DNA of 64,000 nucleotides from Epithemia pelagica (taxonomy: Eukaryota > Bacillariophyta > Bacillariophyceae > Surirellales > Surirellaceae), in assembly GCA_946965045.2 (NCBI GenBank), contig OX337240.1, positions 1,612,001 through 1,676,000 on the forward strand, read 5' to 3'. The notes below the pieces were generated by a model, which saw only the letters and a program-made list of their open reading frames with translations, had not been told where the DNA came from and did no database searches. Every line of letters starts with the position of its first letter. Position 1 is the first letter of the stretch. A program made the position numbers and the translations under genes. Below, piece after piece: positions 53,569 through 63,798 of this stretch.

Positions 53569-54474
53569 ATAGTTATGGTGTTATGCTTTTGCTTCGCTGG
53601 AAAATTTTTGGAAATAAAGACGTATCCATCGGGGGGTCGCGAAACTACGAATAGTATTAACAGCTAACTACCCTCCCTTCTCAGACACCAGAAGCTCTTT
53701 TGTTCGAACCCCATATGTCCGTTCGTCAGCTTCTTCCTAAGGACGGACTACGGTAAACTGAAGTAACGTAGGAGTAATAACAATGAATCAGGAACCGAAA
53801 CAGCAATATTATTCTATTTCCACAATTGATCCTTATTTTTTTTCTTTTGCATTGTCCTTTAGTCCAGTGCAACAAAACGAGAACAAGCGTGGGGGACATG
53901 GATTGAAGGGCACATGGTGACAGATCTCTCCTCCAAGAGTGGATTGCATTCGTTCCCATCAAGGTAAGACGTGATGTCGTCGGCGTCTTGTCGACTTTCA
54001 GATCGTGCGTTATTGTCCATTCGAGAGATCACATGATGTTGTGTGGTATCATCGTCCATGGCAATGTGCAAGCTTCTGAATCACACTTCTGTTCACGAGA
54101 CAAAAAAATGAGCGGCCGCCGACTCCACGACTGGACTGCAACGGATCTGTCTCTTGCTTCCGAGTCATGTTTTGGAAATCATACCACACCAATTAAGGGG
54201 CATGCTCTACACTTTTGACTCTTACCCTCACAATACATAAAAATACATGTGGGATCCTTGGATGGGATCGCCAGCAAATCATGGATCTTATCTACAACGA
54301 GTAGTTCCGAGTCCATAACAGCTCTCCAACCTTGTCCACCAGACGCAAGAGTTCGGGTACGGTACTACAGAAAGGCACTATGTGGGTAGGAACTCGCTAA
54401 ACGTGAGCTTCACAGACTGGGAACAGAGCAACCAAGTTTACATTCACGTATATTGAATAGATACACAAGCAACA
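53569..54474. other. intergenic, no gene seen
   Basis: 906 bp between two plus-strand genes. Only short frames without recognisable content; no repeat structure noticed. Confidence 0.4.
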
Positions 54475-56085
54475 ATGATATCTTTTGGGGGGACTTTGCT
54501 CCATCCCTGCAGTTTTCCCAACGTCTTCTTACAATCTGAGAGAAAGAATAGGATGATCATGACACATACAGACATAAATGATTTAGAGTTCATGGACTTG
54601 AAGAAGACTCCAGGTGAGACAATCCCTTGTGATGAAACCGGAGATGCGACTACAATTCCCTGGAGCGTATCGATCGATCCTGTTCCCTCCTCTGGACCAT
54701 ACGAATCTCCCAGACAGAGTACTGCGGAGGGCCCTCTGGATCATTCCATGATGATTCAAGTTCCTGCGGTGTTGACTCGTTCGCCCGTTGATTCGGCATG
54801 GGACAGTATTGAAATTTCCGAGGAGGGTTCCGTTGAGACTGAAGAAGACAGCGTAACAGAGAATAAACAAAGCCCTCACAACAGCTGGAGCCACAAGGGT
54901 TTGCGTTCGATGGATGTTATCTGTGCTCGTGGGAGCAATTATCACAAGCATCCAGGCAATCGCCGGTATCTCGGCATTATCAAGAAACTGCAAGAATCAT
55001 ACCAGACCGCCAAGCAAAAGGCTGCCAAGACAGAGCTCACACGTATGGTGATTCAGCAGGTAAAAGAAAATGGGAGTCGTTTCGTGGAATATAATAAGAA
55101 GAGCAAGGCCTGGAGCGAGTTGGGTTCACGAGCCGAACGCGAGAAGGTGTCCCATGCTTTGCGGGGAGGTTCTTGCACAGCGCGTCAACGTCGAAAAAAC
55201 CAATACCAATGGAAAAAGAAGGAGGAAAAGAGGATCAAACTCCGACGTATGGAGGCCGCTGCTGCGGCTGCGGCAGTTGGACCTCCATTGAAACCGTACA
55301 CAAGCAATCTCATCGAGTCTCATGTCGTTAGCCCTGCGAGGGTGCCGCCCCAACGATGCGATGGTTCACGGTTCATCAATCGTCCAACAAGCGCAACTCC
55401 CAGGGAGAGCGGTGTCCATTCGGTGTTTCAAAGACAACAGCAACTCTATGAAGACATGATAATGGACCCAGCAGAGTATGCACAACTAGACACGGCACCA
55501 GTAATGGCAGCCGTTGAATACGGTACGCACTTTTCATCGAAATGCCCTCGAAAAAGTGGGACAAGTCACGATTGCGTCACTGGTAGCAATGTTGTTTCCT
55601 CAAGTACAGAGCAAAGTAGCATGACAGAGAATCAAAGTTCAGAAGAGAACTGTCATTTGTCTCCACTTCATGTTCCACCATTTCGTGTTTCCTGGACTGA
55701 TGACGAATGGACAGACAAACTGGATGATGTGTTTTCCCAACAGTTCAGCAATCATGAAGCAGAAGACGAGGACGTGCCCATGACATTTTGGAACTTTGTG
55801 GCAGATACCTTGTCCCTTGACCATGAGAACAATCACGACGACGAATACGGTGGTACTTCCTCCCTCCTTATGGATGGACAACAGGTATTTCCTTTACCCA
55901 TTGAGTCCACAATCGGGAATGCACAAACAGGTGAACCAAGAATCTGTTCTACAACCAGCAAGAATTTGAGTTTGGTGGTGTCCGGTGATCTAGAGGATGA
56001 CAATGACATCCCTCCACCCCTCGACCGTTCGTCCTTGTTTCGCGCCACAAGCTCGGGGTTGGTATCATGGGTTGATTCCACTTAA
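54475..56085 (+). CDS. DUF6824 diatom protein
   Basis: 536 aa; an alternative start at 54553 (MIMTHTDIN) would remove 26 residues. The conserved domain lies at about 145-230: MDVICARGSNYHKHPGNRR, YLGIIKKLQESYQTAKQKA, TRMVIQQVKENGSRFVEY, then WSELGSRAEREKVSHALRGG. This is the DUF6824 pattern (RG-x-HPGN...FxxYQxAKK...GRFL...W..I....REKTSQALR), which is greatly expanded in diatoms and of unknown function; DNA or chromatin binding has been guessed from the basic helix. A Lys/Arg-rich stretch (RQRRKNQYQWKKKEEKR) follows and could be a nuclear signal. The C-terminal 300 residues are Ser/Asp-rich. Frame intact. Confidence 0.85.
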   Translation: MISFGGTLLHPCSFPNVFLQSERKNRMIMTHTDINDLEFMDLKKTPGETIPCDETGDATTIPWSVSIDPVPSSGPYESPRQSTAEGPLDHSMMIQVPAVLTRSPVDSAWDSIEISEEGSVETEEDSVTENKQSPHNSWSHKGLRSMDVICARGSNYHKHPGNRRYLGIIKKLQESYQTAKQKAAKTELTRMVIQQVKENGSRFVEYNKKSKAWSELGSRAEREKVSHALRGGSCTARQRRKNQYQWKKKEEKRIKLRRMEAAAAAAAVGPPLKPYTSNLIESHVVSPARVPPQRCDGSRFINRPTSATPRESGVHSVFQRQQQLYEDMIMDPAEYAQLDTAPVMAAVEYGTHFSSKCPRKSGTSHDCVTGSNVVSSSTEQSSMTENQSSEENCHLSPLHVPPFRVSWTDDEWTDKLDDVFSQQFSNHEAEDEDVPMTFWNFVADTLSLDHENNHDDEYGGTSSLLMDGQQVFPLPIESTIGNAQTGEPRICSTTSKNLSLVVSGDLEDDNDIPPPLDRSSLFRATSSGLVSWVDST

Positions 56086-56702
56086 CTTTCACGGACTGTA
56101 CAGCACTCGCTTTTGCAGCAGCGTTCAGCGTCAGAACAAGACAAGGGGAAGACCACTGGGCAGCCATCTTTGGTTGACTAACTGGCTTGGTGTTCCCACA
56201 GGTCAAGTCGCTCCAATATCACCAAACGCCAGTGAGATGTTGCGTTTCAGGTACTTCTGGACAATGCACATTCGGGAACTTTCTCTTCGCCTTGTCCTCC
56301 CGCAATTCCTGTCGTCAAGGTTCTCAACTGTAGACTCTGTACCATGTCAGAAAGAGACCTCTGCCCATCCAATGTTAACAATATATGACAGTATTGGGCA
56401 TACACATAAACATTGGATGCCCTGCCAGCTTTTTGACTCTTGTGGTGGGTCCCCATGTCATAGAGGAAGACAACACGAAGTATAAATGTATCCGTTCAAT
56501 ACAAATCAATATGGAATCTTCATAGTTGCATTCCCTCACCTGCTTCTTTTGGACGTCCAAAATGTTGGGCAAGATTCAAGAGAGACAGTGCACTCATCCT
56601 CGACTGACTTCCGCCTCCATCATATCCATGTCCATGGTTGACAGAATCGTCCACTTCATTGCTTGACGGTACATAGAAAACGCATCACGGTCATGGTGAT
56701 GG
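56086..56702. other. 3' flank before the retrotransposon
   Basis: 617 bp. It contains an 11-bp perfect inverted repeat (CATCCAATGTT at 56366-56376, AACATTGGATG at 56409-56419). The left flank of the retrotransposon ends in ATGG. Confidence 0.45.
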
Positions 56703-56876
56703 TGTATAAATCCTGCCACTACACGCTACAACACGGTGTACACGGCGTGCAACAAGTGGCTAGATCAAAATTATGACTAGAAAACTAGATGCGTAGCAGC
56801 ATATGTAGGCGATGCATATTCGCCAATATGCGACCATGTATCCGCCAATATGCGACCTGTTGGCGGGATTTATTCA
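56703..56876 (-). repeat. 3' LTR (174 bp)
   Basis: Identical to 63625-63798. Within it CGCCAATATGCGACC occurs twice (56821-56835, 56843-56857), a possible transcription-factor site pair. Confidence 0.95.
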
Positions 56877-57030
56877 GTCCCCGCGAGCTAGATCGGAAGC
56901 ATTTCGACTAGGTCGCCCACGACTTGTTTCAGCAGAGGCCGGTCCATCAGGACTATTTTTTCTCAATTAAGAGGGGTGTCTATTCGGACAATAAAAGAGG
57001 GGTGTGAGGACAATGAATTCGATCATGTAA
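56877..57030 (-). other. retrotransposon 3' untranslated region
   Basis: 154 bp between the pol stop and the 3' LTR. AAGAGGGGTGT occurs twice within 45 bp (near 56969 and 56994). No long polypurine tract is obvious; GCGGGGAC abuts the LTR on the coding strand. Confidence 0.5.
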
Positions 57031-60000
57031 TCACCACAAAACACGTTGTGCTAGAAAACGCAATCGGGGTCCTGGTAACGATTTTGTCAGCAGGTCCGCA
57101 AGATTGGTTTCACCTTCTTCCCAGGCGATACGCACGATGTTGGCGGCTTGTGCCTCACGTGTGCGATGGTAAGCAATCGCATTGTGTTTCTTCTTCAGAG
57201 TGACTTCAGGCATGGTTGCACTCTTGTACACAGATTCATTATCACAGAAGACATTGGTTTCGCCATCAAGTGGAATGCCCATCATTCTCAACTTGTAACG
57301 GAAACCCTCTATCAGTTCGATGGCAGTCTTCATTGCGACAAATTCGGAGCCAAATGTTGATGTCTCAACAGTACTCTGTCGTTTGGAATACCACAAGATA
57401 GGTGCTCGTTGTAAGAACATAAGAATACCAGTTTGTGAGCGACGCGTAGCAAGACAACCAGCGTGATCGGCATCAACAAAACAAGTTGTGGTAACAGCCC
57501 GTCCACGAGGTGGTGGCATATTGGGCGGCAAAGGGTCACTAGCATCAGGGTAGTATTCAGACCAGTCTGCCTGGAAGAAACGATCCTCGTCGAAGGTCGG
57601 AGTTGTGTCGTCGAACACTAGGGTGGAACGTCCATGCGCTTTTAGGTATGCAAAAATGTGCAAGGCTTGTTCGAGGTGTCCTTCACGTGGCATGGCTAGA
57701 TATCGGGACAGTTGTGATACGGCAACAATGACATCGATGCGACCAAGTTCCACAACCCAACGAAGGATACCAATTAGTCCCTGATAGTAATTTGCACGTC
57801 GGGGGTCCAGTTCAGGAGATGAGTCGATCTCAGGACAATACCCAGTGGCAAGCGGAGTTGAGACTCGTGTCTGTAGCTTTTGGCCAACTTTAGACAGTTC
57901 GGTCTCAATTTCAGATATGGCACGTTTAACATATTTGTCGGAGGACATGGCCCATCGGGGTTTGTTCTCAGGATCGTCAGTATCTGGTATGGTATAGTGT
58001 CGAATCTCAGATCCCAAGTATTCGTCTGGGTCTTTAATACTCTCGGGTTTGATTGTATACCGTTTTTCCAGATCATTCATGATCGATCGCGGATCATGAC
58101 TGACACAGAGTATGTCGTCTATGTAGACAAGTACATACTCATAGTATTGGAACCCATCAGATGGTCGGACTTGAGGTCGAAGCCAGACATCAGGGTCAGC
58201 CAAGCAACTGTTGAACTTCATTTCACGAAGTGTTGCGGCAATGTGATCACGCCAACGAGCAGCAGAACTCTTCAAACCATACAGAGCACGAACAATCAGT
58301 GCAGGTCGGCCAACGTTTTCGGGACCAAATTCTAGTCCCGCCGTAATATAAGTTCGCTCTTTTGTTGGTGCATTGAGGTATGCATTTTGTACGTCCCCGG
58401 CCAACACGTCCAGGCCATTAAGGGCAGCGATAGTGAATGCAATTTGTACGCTATCACGGGATACAACACTGGAGTACGTGGATTCCTTCGGTGGATCAGT
58501 CTTATGCCCACCGGCAACCAGTCGGGCTTTACGGCGAAGATCAGACTTGATATCAAAGACCATATGACATGGGATATGTTTGTATCCAATTGGTACTTTG
58601 TCATCATCACGGAATTCAAAGGCAATGCGAACATTTTTCATCTCCTTTTCGATGGCTTTCCGCCAGAAATCAGTCCCCGTTCGACGATCAATCTCAAGAG
58701 CTTCTTGAACGGTTTTGGGCAGTTCAATACCATATTTGTGGATCCGTTTCCAATAGCGAGATTTTACTTTCGCAAGAATCACACCACGTTTGCGTAACGT
58801 ATGTGGAACCCACCAGGCATAGGCCGGCTCTTTGGCAAGCCCCGCCGCAACAGCATATTCGGCTAGTTGTACAGGCAAATCGTTTTTGAGATCTTTGAGA
58901 GGGATCCAAACAGTAGAACAATCGGAGAGTTCACACTCATGTTCCCAACCAACGGTTGTATGGCGTTTACGGCCATTCAACCAGTCCGGATCCATTCGGA
59001 GGACAGCGTCCTTGGTTTTGCAATGTCCAGTGATATCCTTTACAATGGCATAGGAGTTGCCCTCAGTGTCGACTTGAGAGTAAAGGTTCTCGGCAATGAG
59101 ATTGGCAGCAAGAAATTCGGTCGATCCATCGGGATACAGCACGTCATAGAAACGTGTGTCTAAGATTGGATTTGGATCACGTTTGCCAATTGGTCGGCCA
59201 TGTTCATCTTTGGAGCGGCCTATGATCTTGGCTCTGGCCTGGTCCCCGCCATGCGGCAGCATGACTTCGGCTGTGAGATATTCGTCTAACTCCTCCGGAG
59301 TGTAGTCGTCAGCATCAGGGAGAGGTGTATCGGAGTCAAGAGCAGCAGGAAAGAGAGATTCGCTTTCGTCTTCTCCAAAGAAATCATCGGGTGGATCAGG
59401 GGAAACGTTGGCGGCATCTTCATCGGAGGACGGCGATGTATCCACGAGGAGAGTCTTGATAAGACCATCATAGACTTCCAGTTGTTGACGGATTGTGGGA
59501 TTTTTCATATCGTCGTCAGGGATTGCCCACACATCTTTTCGGACAAAAACTCGACCTTTCTCTGTCAAGACGTTGAAGGCCATGTCATCAATACAGTCAT
59601 CGGCAAGACCAAGCCAGCGCCCAATACATTTACGCTCATGAGGGAAGTCATGCGACGGCGTATAATAGTATACAGGTTGATAGAAATCAAACAAAGCCAT
59701 GGGAGAGATGTCGGGTGTCGATCCAAGAACGTGTTCAAATGGCGTTCGTCCATTAAGTTCAGGGATATCAGAGGCAGTTAACTGGCGGACAGAGGCAACC
59801 CACTTCAGCGCATAGGACCATGTGCGTCGTGGTGCACCAGTTTGACGTAACTTCCTAATAACACCTTTCTTCAACTCACGGATGCTCGCTTCGGCGGCAT
59901 TCTGCCATTGACTGTATGGGACGGTCACTTCTTGTTTGATACGGTACTCATTACAGATCTCACGAGAACGTCCATGAAATAGCTCTTGCGCACCATCAGA

Positions 60001-61287
60001 AATTAACGTCTGAGGAATTCCGACATTTTGGATAAGGGACATCAGACCTTCAGGGTGTTGCTTCTTTGATTTCCAGGGATAGTCAAAATCATAGCCCTTT
60101 CCATCAGTAAATACGGAAGCACCCGTGTGAAGATCAAGCGATGGGCACTTGGAGAACATCTCGTCGCAAAACCATCGTCCCTTGACATTCGGGAATTTGA
60201 GCCATGGAGCTTTCTTTCGGACCTTGCGTTCGGATGGGACAAGGACATTTCGGACCCCAGCCTGGGTTGTCACTTGTAAAGTGTTCTTGGCCTTAGTAAG
60301 GCCGACATTCCATCGAGAAGACAAGGTCTGGGGATCAAGTACAGTCTTAGAAGAAGATGGCAAGACTTTTACGGCTTTCGTTGGTCGTGACGAAGCAGAC
60401 TTAACGGCTTTGAGAAAGTATTCGTCGGGATCAAGGTCCTCAATGTCCACAGTGTCCTCGGCACTTGGTGGATGGGTCACTCGAACGGCAGCAACTAAGC
60501 GGTTGCATAGTTCATCCTCGTCATTCTCAAGTTCCATGCAATAGCCATAGGTTTCGTCGTATGATCGGACGGCAGCAACCAATCGCGGGACACAGGATGC
60601 GGCAATCGAATTCGGATCAACTTGGCGGACAGCAGATGCATTGGATGCATTGGCTTTCTCCTCCGCGGCAGCAAAGGTGGACAAATGAGGGTGCCACACC
60701 GAATCAGCAGTCATGACTATCCGTGGGAGCGACTCGAGCTCCTCCGGGGTTGGCTTCGTGGTCGCGAAGCCAGATATAACACCGGACATTTCTAGAGGAA
60801 TGGTCAGGTCAGCATCGGGAATACGAATGCTGTGTGTGCTGTAAGGGTCAAACTGACGCGGCACATCATGGACAATGAGGCCGTTTGAACGCAGTTGATT
60901 GGGACAAATCAATGATTGGGACAATCGGTCCCCGAAGAATAACGACTCGTGAAACAGCAATAGATAACTATTGTTGTGGGCATCAGTCCAGACAGTGGCG
61001 GTCGTGGTGACGGGGATACGCTCGAGGGGTTTATATTCCTCTGAGAATGGGGAAACAGTGATGTAACGGTCAGGTTCCCTGAATTTCACAAAGTTGCGAC
61101 CAACACAACAAGTGTCAGCATGCGAGTCCATTTCACATGTCAGATCAATCGGATCAGTGGTATGGGACTGTGATACGGCAGCACATAAACGGTGTGCAAA
61201 GGCTAAGCTGAAGGTAGGGGTGCCTACAAGTGAGAAATGTGGACGGATAAGATTCGTTTTATCAATTTCATCACTGGGCACACAGCC
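57031..61287 (-). CDS. pol: copia pol polyprotein (PR-INT-RT-RH)
   Basis: About 1,418 codons, open directly from the gag stop; no ATG near the beginning, only GTG at 61281. The aspartic protease active site is DSHADTCCVG near residue 52. The integrase begins with SRWNVGLTKAKNTL in place of the classical zinc-binding HHCC module, a variant I associate with diatom and related copia elements. Its DDE residues lie in FTDGKGYDFDY, LISDGAQELFHG and NAAEASIREL. The reverse transcriptase has YKHIPCHMVFDIK, AYLNAPTKERTYI and catalytic YIDDILCVSH near 1054. RNase H ends with SKRQSTVETSTFGSEF and ADLLTKSLPG. All enzymatic motifs look intact. Expression requires reading through, or restarting after, a single UGA. 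Confidence 0.93.
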   Translation of the reverse strand, partial: GCVPSDEIDKTNLIRPHFSLVGTPTFSLAFAHRLCAAVSQSHTTDPIDLTCEMDSHADTCCVGRNFVKFREPDRYITVSPFSEEYKPLERIPVTTTATVWTDAHNNSYLLLFHESLFFGDRLSQSLICPNQLRSNGLIVHDVPRQFDPYSTHSIRIPDADLTIPLEMSGVISGFATTKPTPEELESLPRIVMTADSVWHPHLSTFAAAEEKANASNASAVRQVDPNSIAASCVPRLVAAVRSYDETYGYCMELENDEDELCNRLVAAVRVTHPPSAEDTVDIEDLDPDEYFLKAVKSASSRPTKAVKVLPSSSKTVLDPQTLSSRWNVGLTKAKNTLQVTTQAGVRNVLVPSERKVRKKAPWLKFPNVKGRWFCDEMFSKCPSLDLHTGASVFTDGKGYDFDYPWKSKKQHPEGLMSLIQNVGIPQTLISDGAQELFHGRSREICNEYRIKQEVTVPYSQWQNAAEASIRELKKGVIRKLRQTGAPRRTWSYALKWVASVRQLTASDIPELNGRTPFEHVLGSTPDISPMALFDFYQPVYYYTPSHDFPHERKCIGRWLGLADDCIDDMAFNVLTEKGRVFVRKDVWAIPDDDMKNPTIRQQLEVYDGLIKTLLVDTSPSSDEDAANVSPDPPDDFFGEDESESLFPAALDSDTPLPDADDYTPEELDEYLTAEVMLPHGGDQARAKIIGRSKDEHGRPIGKRDPNPILDTRFYDVLYPDGSTEFLAANLIAENLYSQVDTEGNSYAIVKDITGHCKTKDAVLRMDPDWLNGRKRHTTVGWEHECELSDCSTVWIPLKDLKNDLPVQLAEYAVAAGLAKEPAYAWWVPHTLRKRGVILAKVKSRYWKRIHKYGIELPKTVQEALEIDRRTGTDFWRKAIEKEMKNVRIAFEFRDDDKVPIGYKHIPCHMVFDIKSDLRRKARLVAGGHKTDPPKESTYSSVVSRDSVQIAFTIAALNGLDVLAGDVQNAYLNAPTKERTYITAGLEFGPENVGRPALIVRALYGLKSSAARWRDHIAATLREMKFNSCLADPDVWLRPQVRPSDGFQYYEYVLVYIDDILCVSHDPRSIMNDLEKRYTIKPESIKDPDEYLGSEIRHYTIPDTDDPENKPRWAMSSDKYVKRAISEIETELSKVGQKLQTRVSTPLATGYCPEIDSSPELDPRRANYYQGLIGILRWVVELGRIDVIVAVSQLSRYLAMPREGHLEQALHIFAYLKAHGRSTLVFDDTTPTFDEDRFFQADWSEYYPDASDPLPPNMPPPRGRAVTTTCFVDADHAGCLATRRSQTGILMFLQRAPILWYSKRQSTVETSTFGSEFVAMKTAIELIEGFRYKLRMMGIPLDGETNVFCDNESVYKSATMPEVTLKKKHNAIAYHRTREAQAANIVRIAWEEGETNLADLLTKSLPGPRLRFLAQRVLW

Positions 61288-62841
61288 TCAGGTCTGCTTT
61301 GTGGCCTTATCAGCAAGGGCAGCTTTCGCAACGGCAGTTGTAGGCTCCTTGGTTTCATCAGGGTTGTGCGGCTTTGTAGATCCTTTTTTACGATGGGCAA
61401 AGCGTCCGAAACTGTTTCCGGCTGAGGTTTTGGGAACAGTCGGTTCATCAGCAACAGGAGGATCAGGCTCGGAATGGTTCGGCGCGTCGTCGCCATCCAG
61501 GTCAGTGGTCTCCAATTTCATGTCATCAGACTTTGGAGTTTCAGTTTTACTCAACTTGCGAGAGCCATTTTCATCTTCAGTTCGCACGGCTCCGGCCTTG
61601 CGCTTTCCATTAGCGTCTTTCTGTTCTTTGTCTTTCTGTTCTTTACGGGCACGGAGGATTTCGGCCTTCTCTTCATCAGAGAGCTTGCGCCATTCATCCA
61701 AACTGTAATGATGTGTCTTCTTCTTATTCTGCTTGTTACGACCATTCTTCTTTCCACTAGTCTTAGTCGTACCCACACCAGCAATCTTTCGATTCTCGTC
61801 ATTGGTCTTGTCGGTACGGGATGCAGCAATCAACGTGCCAAAATACTGCTGGCGTGCTTCAAAATCAGAAAGCTTTGCTGCGTCACCGTTGACGACCGTC
61901 TTTCCCGCCGCCAAAGAGGGATCCGATATACCTTTGAGGAAATCGGTTACCTTTTTGGTTTCGGCAACGGGTTCATCAAGTTCAGCCAACGTATTATGAG
62001 CTTTCTGATGGCGGTGAACATATTGTTGATACGAGAAACGACCGCGGCCTGTAAACTTTGCGTCGGCAATAGCAGCGTATGCTTCTTTCTTGCGGATGGT
62101 GACAGCTGCTGTTCCAGTAGCTTGGCGAGTCAACGCAAGATACGCCTCACGGCCGTCCTTCTTCTTTTGGTGTGGCTTGATGAACGTCAGGCCAGGTCCG
62201 CCAACAAGGAAAGGTTTCATCAGTGTGAAGACGCGTTGATTGTCAAGGGCATACTGATCACCTTGCAGGATAGTAGTAGCAATCAAATCGTCATCGATAG
62301 TATCGTAGGCAGCATTCCTTGCTTCAGAACCGACAGGCTTAGTTTCACGAAGGACGTATGTCAAAGGGACACCCGTTGTGGGATTGCGATGCTGTGCGAG
62401 GAACGTGAGCAAGGCATCGTTAAACACCTCCCACTGAGTAAACGAAGTCAACTCTTTCGGTGGGGTCAGTTCATCGGAGGCAACTTCCTTGTTGAGTGCA
62501 AACAGTTCCTGGGTACGTTTGGTCCATTTCTTGATCAGGGGCGGATCAGAGAAAAGTGAGACTTTAAGAGCCTGACCACGAGACGAACGGTATTCGAGCC
62601 ACATTCGGAAGCCGTGGAGCTGCAGGTTAGCACTGAAGGGAAAGGCCCCGTTCTCTGGAGGTGTCTTCGCCATCATCTTCAACATCGACGGCACTTGATG
62701 GACCGCAACAGTCATGAACGATTGAGCATCATCAAAACCCTGCTCAATGATGTAGGTCACGGTGGCATCATTGTATCCACAGCGTTTAACGGCAGCCTTG
62801 AAATCTTCCTTGGGATTTTCAGGGGCAGTGGATGAAGACAT
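61288..62841 (-). CDS. gag: copia gag
   Basis: 517 aa from the ATG at 62841. The first 320 residues form a Gag-like helical region (EDFKAAVKRCGYNDATVTYI, SRGQALKVSLF, FSYQQYVHRHQKAHNTL). The C-terminal 180 residues are highly charged, Lys/Glu/Asp-rich with KKNGRNKQNKKKTHHYS, likely the RNA-binding part; no CCHC zinc knuckle is present. The frame ends in UGA at 61288-61290, and the next codon starts pol in the same frame. Confidence 0.88.
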   Translation of the reverse strand: MSSSTAPENPKEDFKAAVKRCGYNDATVTYIIEQGFDDAQSFMTVAVHQVPSMLKMMAKTPPENGAFPFSANLQLHGFRMWLEYRSSRGQALKVSLFSDPPLIKKWTKRTQELFALNKEVASDELTPPKELTSFTQWEVFNDALLTFLAQHRNPTTGVPLTYVLRETKPVGSEARNAAYDTIDDDLIATTILQGDQYALDNQRVFTLMKPFLVGGPGLTFIKPHQKKKDGREAYLALTRQATGTAAVTIRKKEAYAAIADAKFTGRGRFSYQQYVHRHQKAHNTLAELDEPVAETKKVTDFLKGISDPSLAAGKTVVNGDAAKLSDFEARQQYFGTLIAASRTDKTNDENRKIAGVGTTKTSGKKNGRNKQNKKKTHHYSLDEWRKLSDEEKAEILRARKEQKDKEQKDANGKRKAGAVRTEDENGSRKLSKTETPKSDDMKLETTDLDGDDAPNHSEPDPPVADEPTVPKTSAGNSFGRFAHRKKGSTKPHNPDETKEPTTAVAKAALADKATKQT

Positions 62842-63624
62842 GGTGGAAGGCAAAAGGAAAGCAAGAGAGCCAGAAGCAGGAGAGGTTCAGAGCAAAACAC
62901 AGGCAAAAAACACAGAAGTGTGGAGGCATTGCCAAAAGGTGATGCAGATCGCAGATTTCGCGATTCTACCTGGAATGAAGGTGCACAAGTAGTGTCGACT
63001 TGCGTTTGCGCTGCAGTCGGCAGAGAACAAATACTTAGGACGTGTGCGTCGGCACAGTGCAAAAGGAGGTATCTATATTTTCATGTATGGAGAAAAGATT
63101 ACCAAAACAATCGCGCACTTAAGCGAGTGCTCCCCGTCACGTGGGAGAGTGCCATGGGTCACACATCACGAGTGTGAACTATAAGTAGTGCCGCAAGCAT
63201 ACCGTGACGAGTAGCTTAGCGCGAACACTCCCAAGCGGTGATCAGCCGCTGCCGGTACGGGCAAAAGGCAGAGAGCAAGACTCCAAGGAGTTTCACATGA
63301 TGCATAGCTTAGCTAGCATAGTTGGTGAGTTAGACATAAAAAACATATTAGTTCCCCCGTGCATTGGCATATAGCGTATGTATAAGGCGGTGAACCCCTT
63401 CTAGCCCGAAGACCGGGGTCAATCTGCCACCCTTGAGAAGAACATGCACTTTTAACCAGCGGGGAAACGTCTTGTACCATACACCCCAAATATGGCGGCC
63501 CCCAGAAATTGGGAGTCTTAACTTAGAGCTGAGTCTGAGGGGACTCGAACCCCTGGCACCACGAGCCAACAGGTAACGTTTACCAGCTAAACCACTGCGG
63601 CTGTGCGATTTGGGTCTGATAAAC
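62842..63624 (-). other. retrotransposon leader
   Basis: 783 bp between 5' LTR and gag ATG. Apart from the tRNA-like sequence nothing is recognised; it should hold the primer-binding and packaging signals. Confidence 0.6.
63531..63601 (-). other. tRNA-like sequence with pol III A and B boxes
   Basis: On the minus strand the D-arm fits (GTTT stem to AAAC) and its A box reads TGGTTTAGCTGG. The T-arm fits too (AGGGG/CCCCT closing TTCGAGT), giving the B box GGGGTTCGAGTCC. The anticodon arm is poor, and the two acceptor strands (GCCGCAG and CAGACTC) do not pair, so it is not a normal functional tRNA. It lies 24 bp inside the 5' LTR, in the leader. It is a captured or decayed tRNA, or a structured leader element. 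Confidence 0.45.
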
Positions 63625-63798
63625 TGTATAAATCCTGCCACTACACGCTACAACACGGTGTACACGGCGTGCAACAAGTGGCTAGATCAAAATTATGACT
63701 AGAAAACTAGATGCGTAGCAGCATATGTAGGCGATGCATATTCGCCAATATGCGACCATGTATCCGCCAATATGCGACCTGTTGGCGGGATTTATTCA
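63625..63798 (-). repeat. 5' LTR (174 bp)
   Basis: Identical to 56703-56876, including the doubled CGCCAATATGCGACC (63743-63757, 63765-63779). It should contain the element's promoter. Confidence 0.95.

Larger units (their letters stand above)
56703..63798 (-). mobile_element. complete Ty1/copia LTR retrotransposon, diatom type
   Basis: 7,096 bp, transcribed leftward. Two identical 174-bp LTRs (TG...CA) flank one long gag-pol frame with protease, integrase, reverse transcriptase and RNase H in copia order. ATGG occurs immediately outside both LTRs, a 4-bp match at the place of the usual 5-bp duplication. Identical LTRs and unbroken gag and pol frames imply a recent insertion. The leader between 5' LTR and gag is 783 bp and carries a tRNA-like sequence. 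The primer-binding site was not settled: the first bases after the 5' LTR (GTTTATCAGACCC) only partly resemble the common plant copia site. Confidence 0.95.

Noticed and set aside
63531-63601. Functional host tRNA gene
   Set aside because: Acceptor strands do not pair and the anticodon stem is poor.
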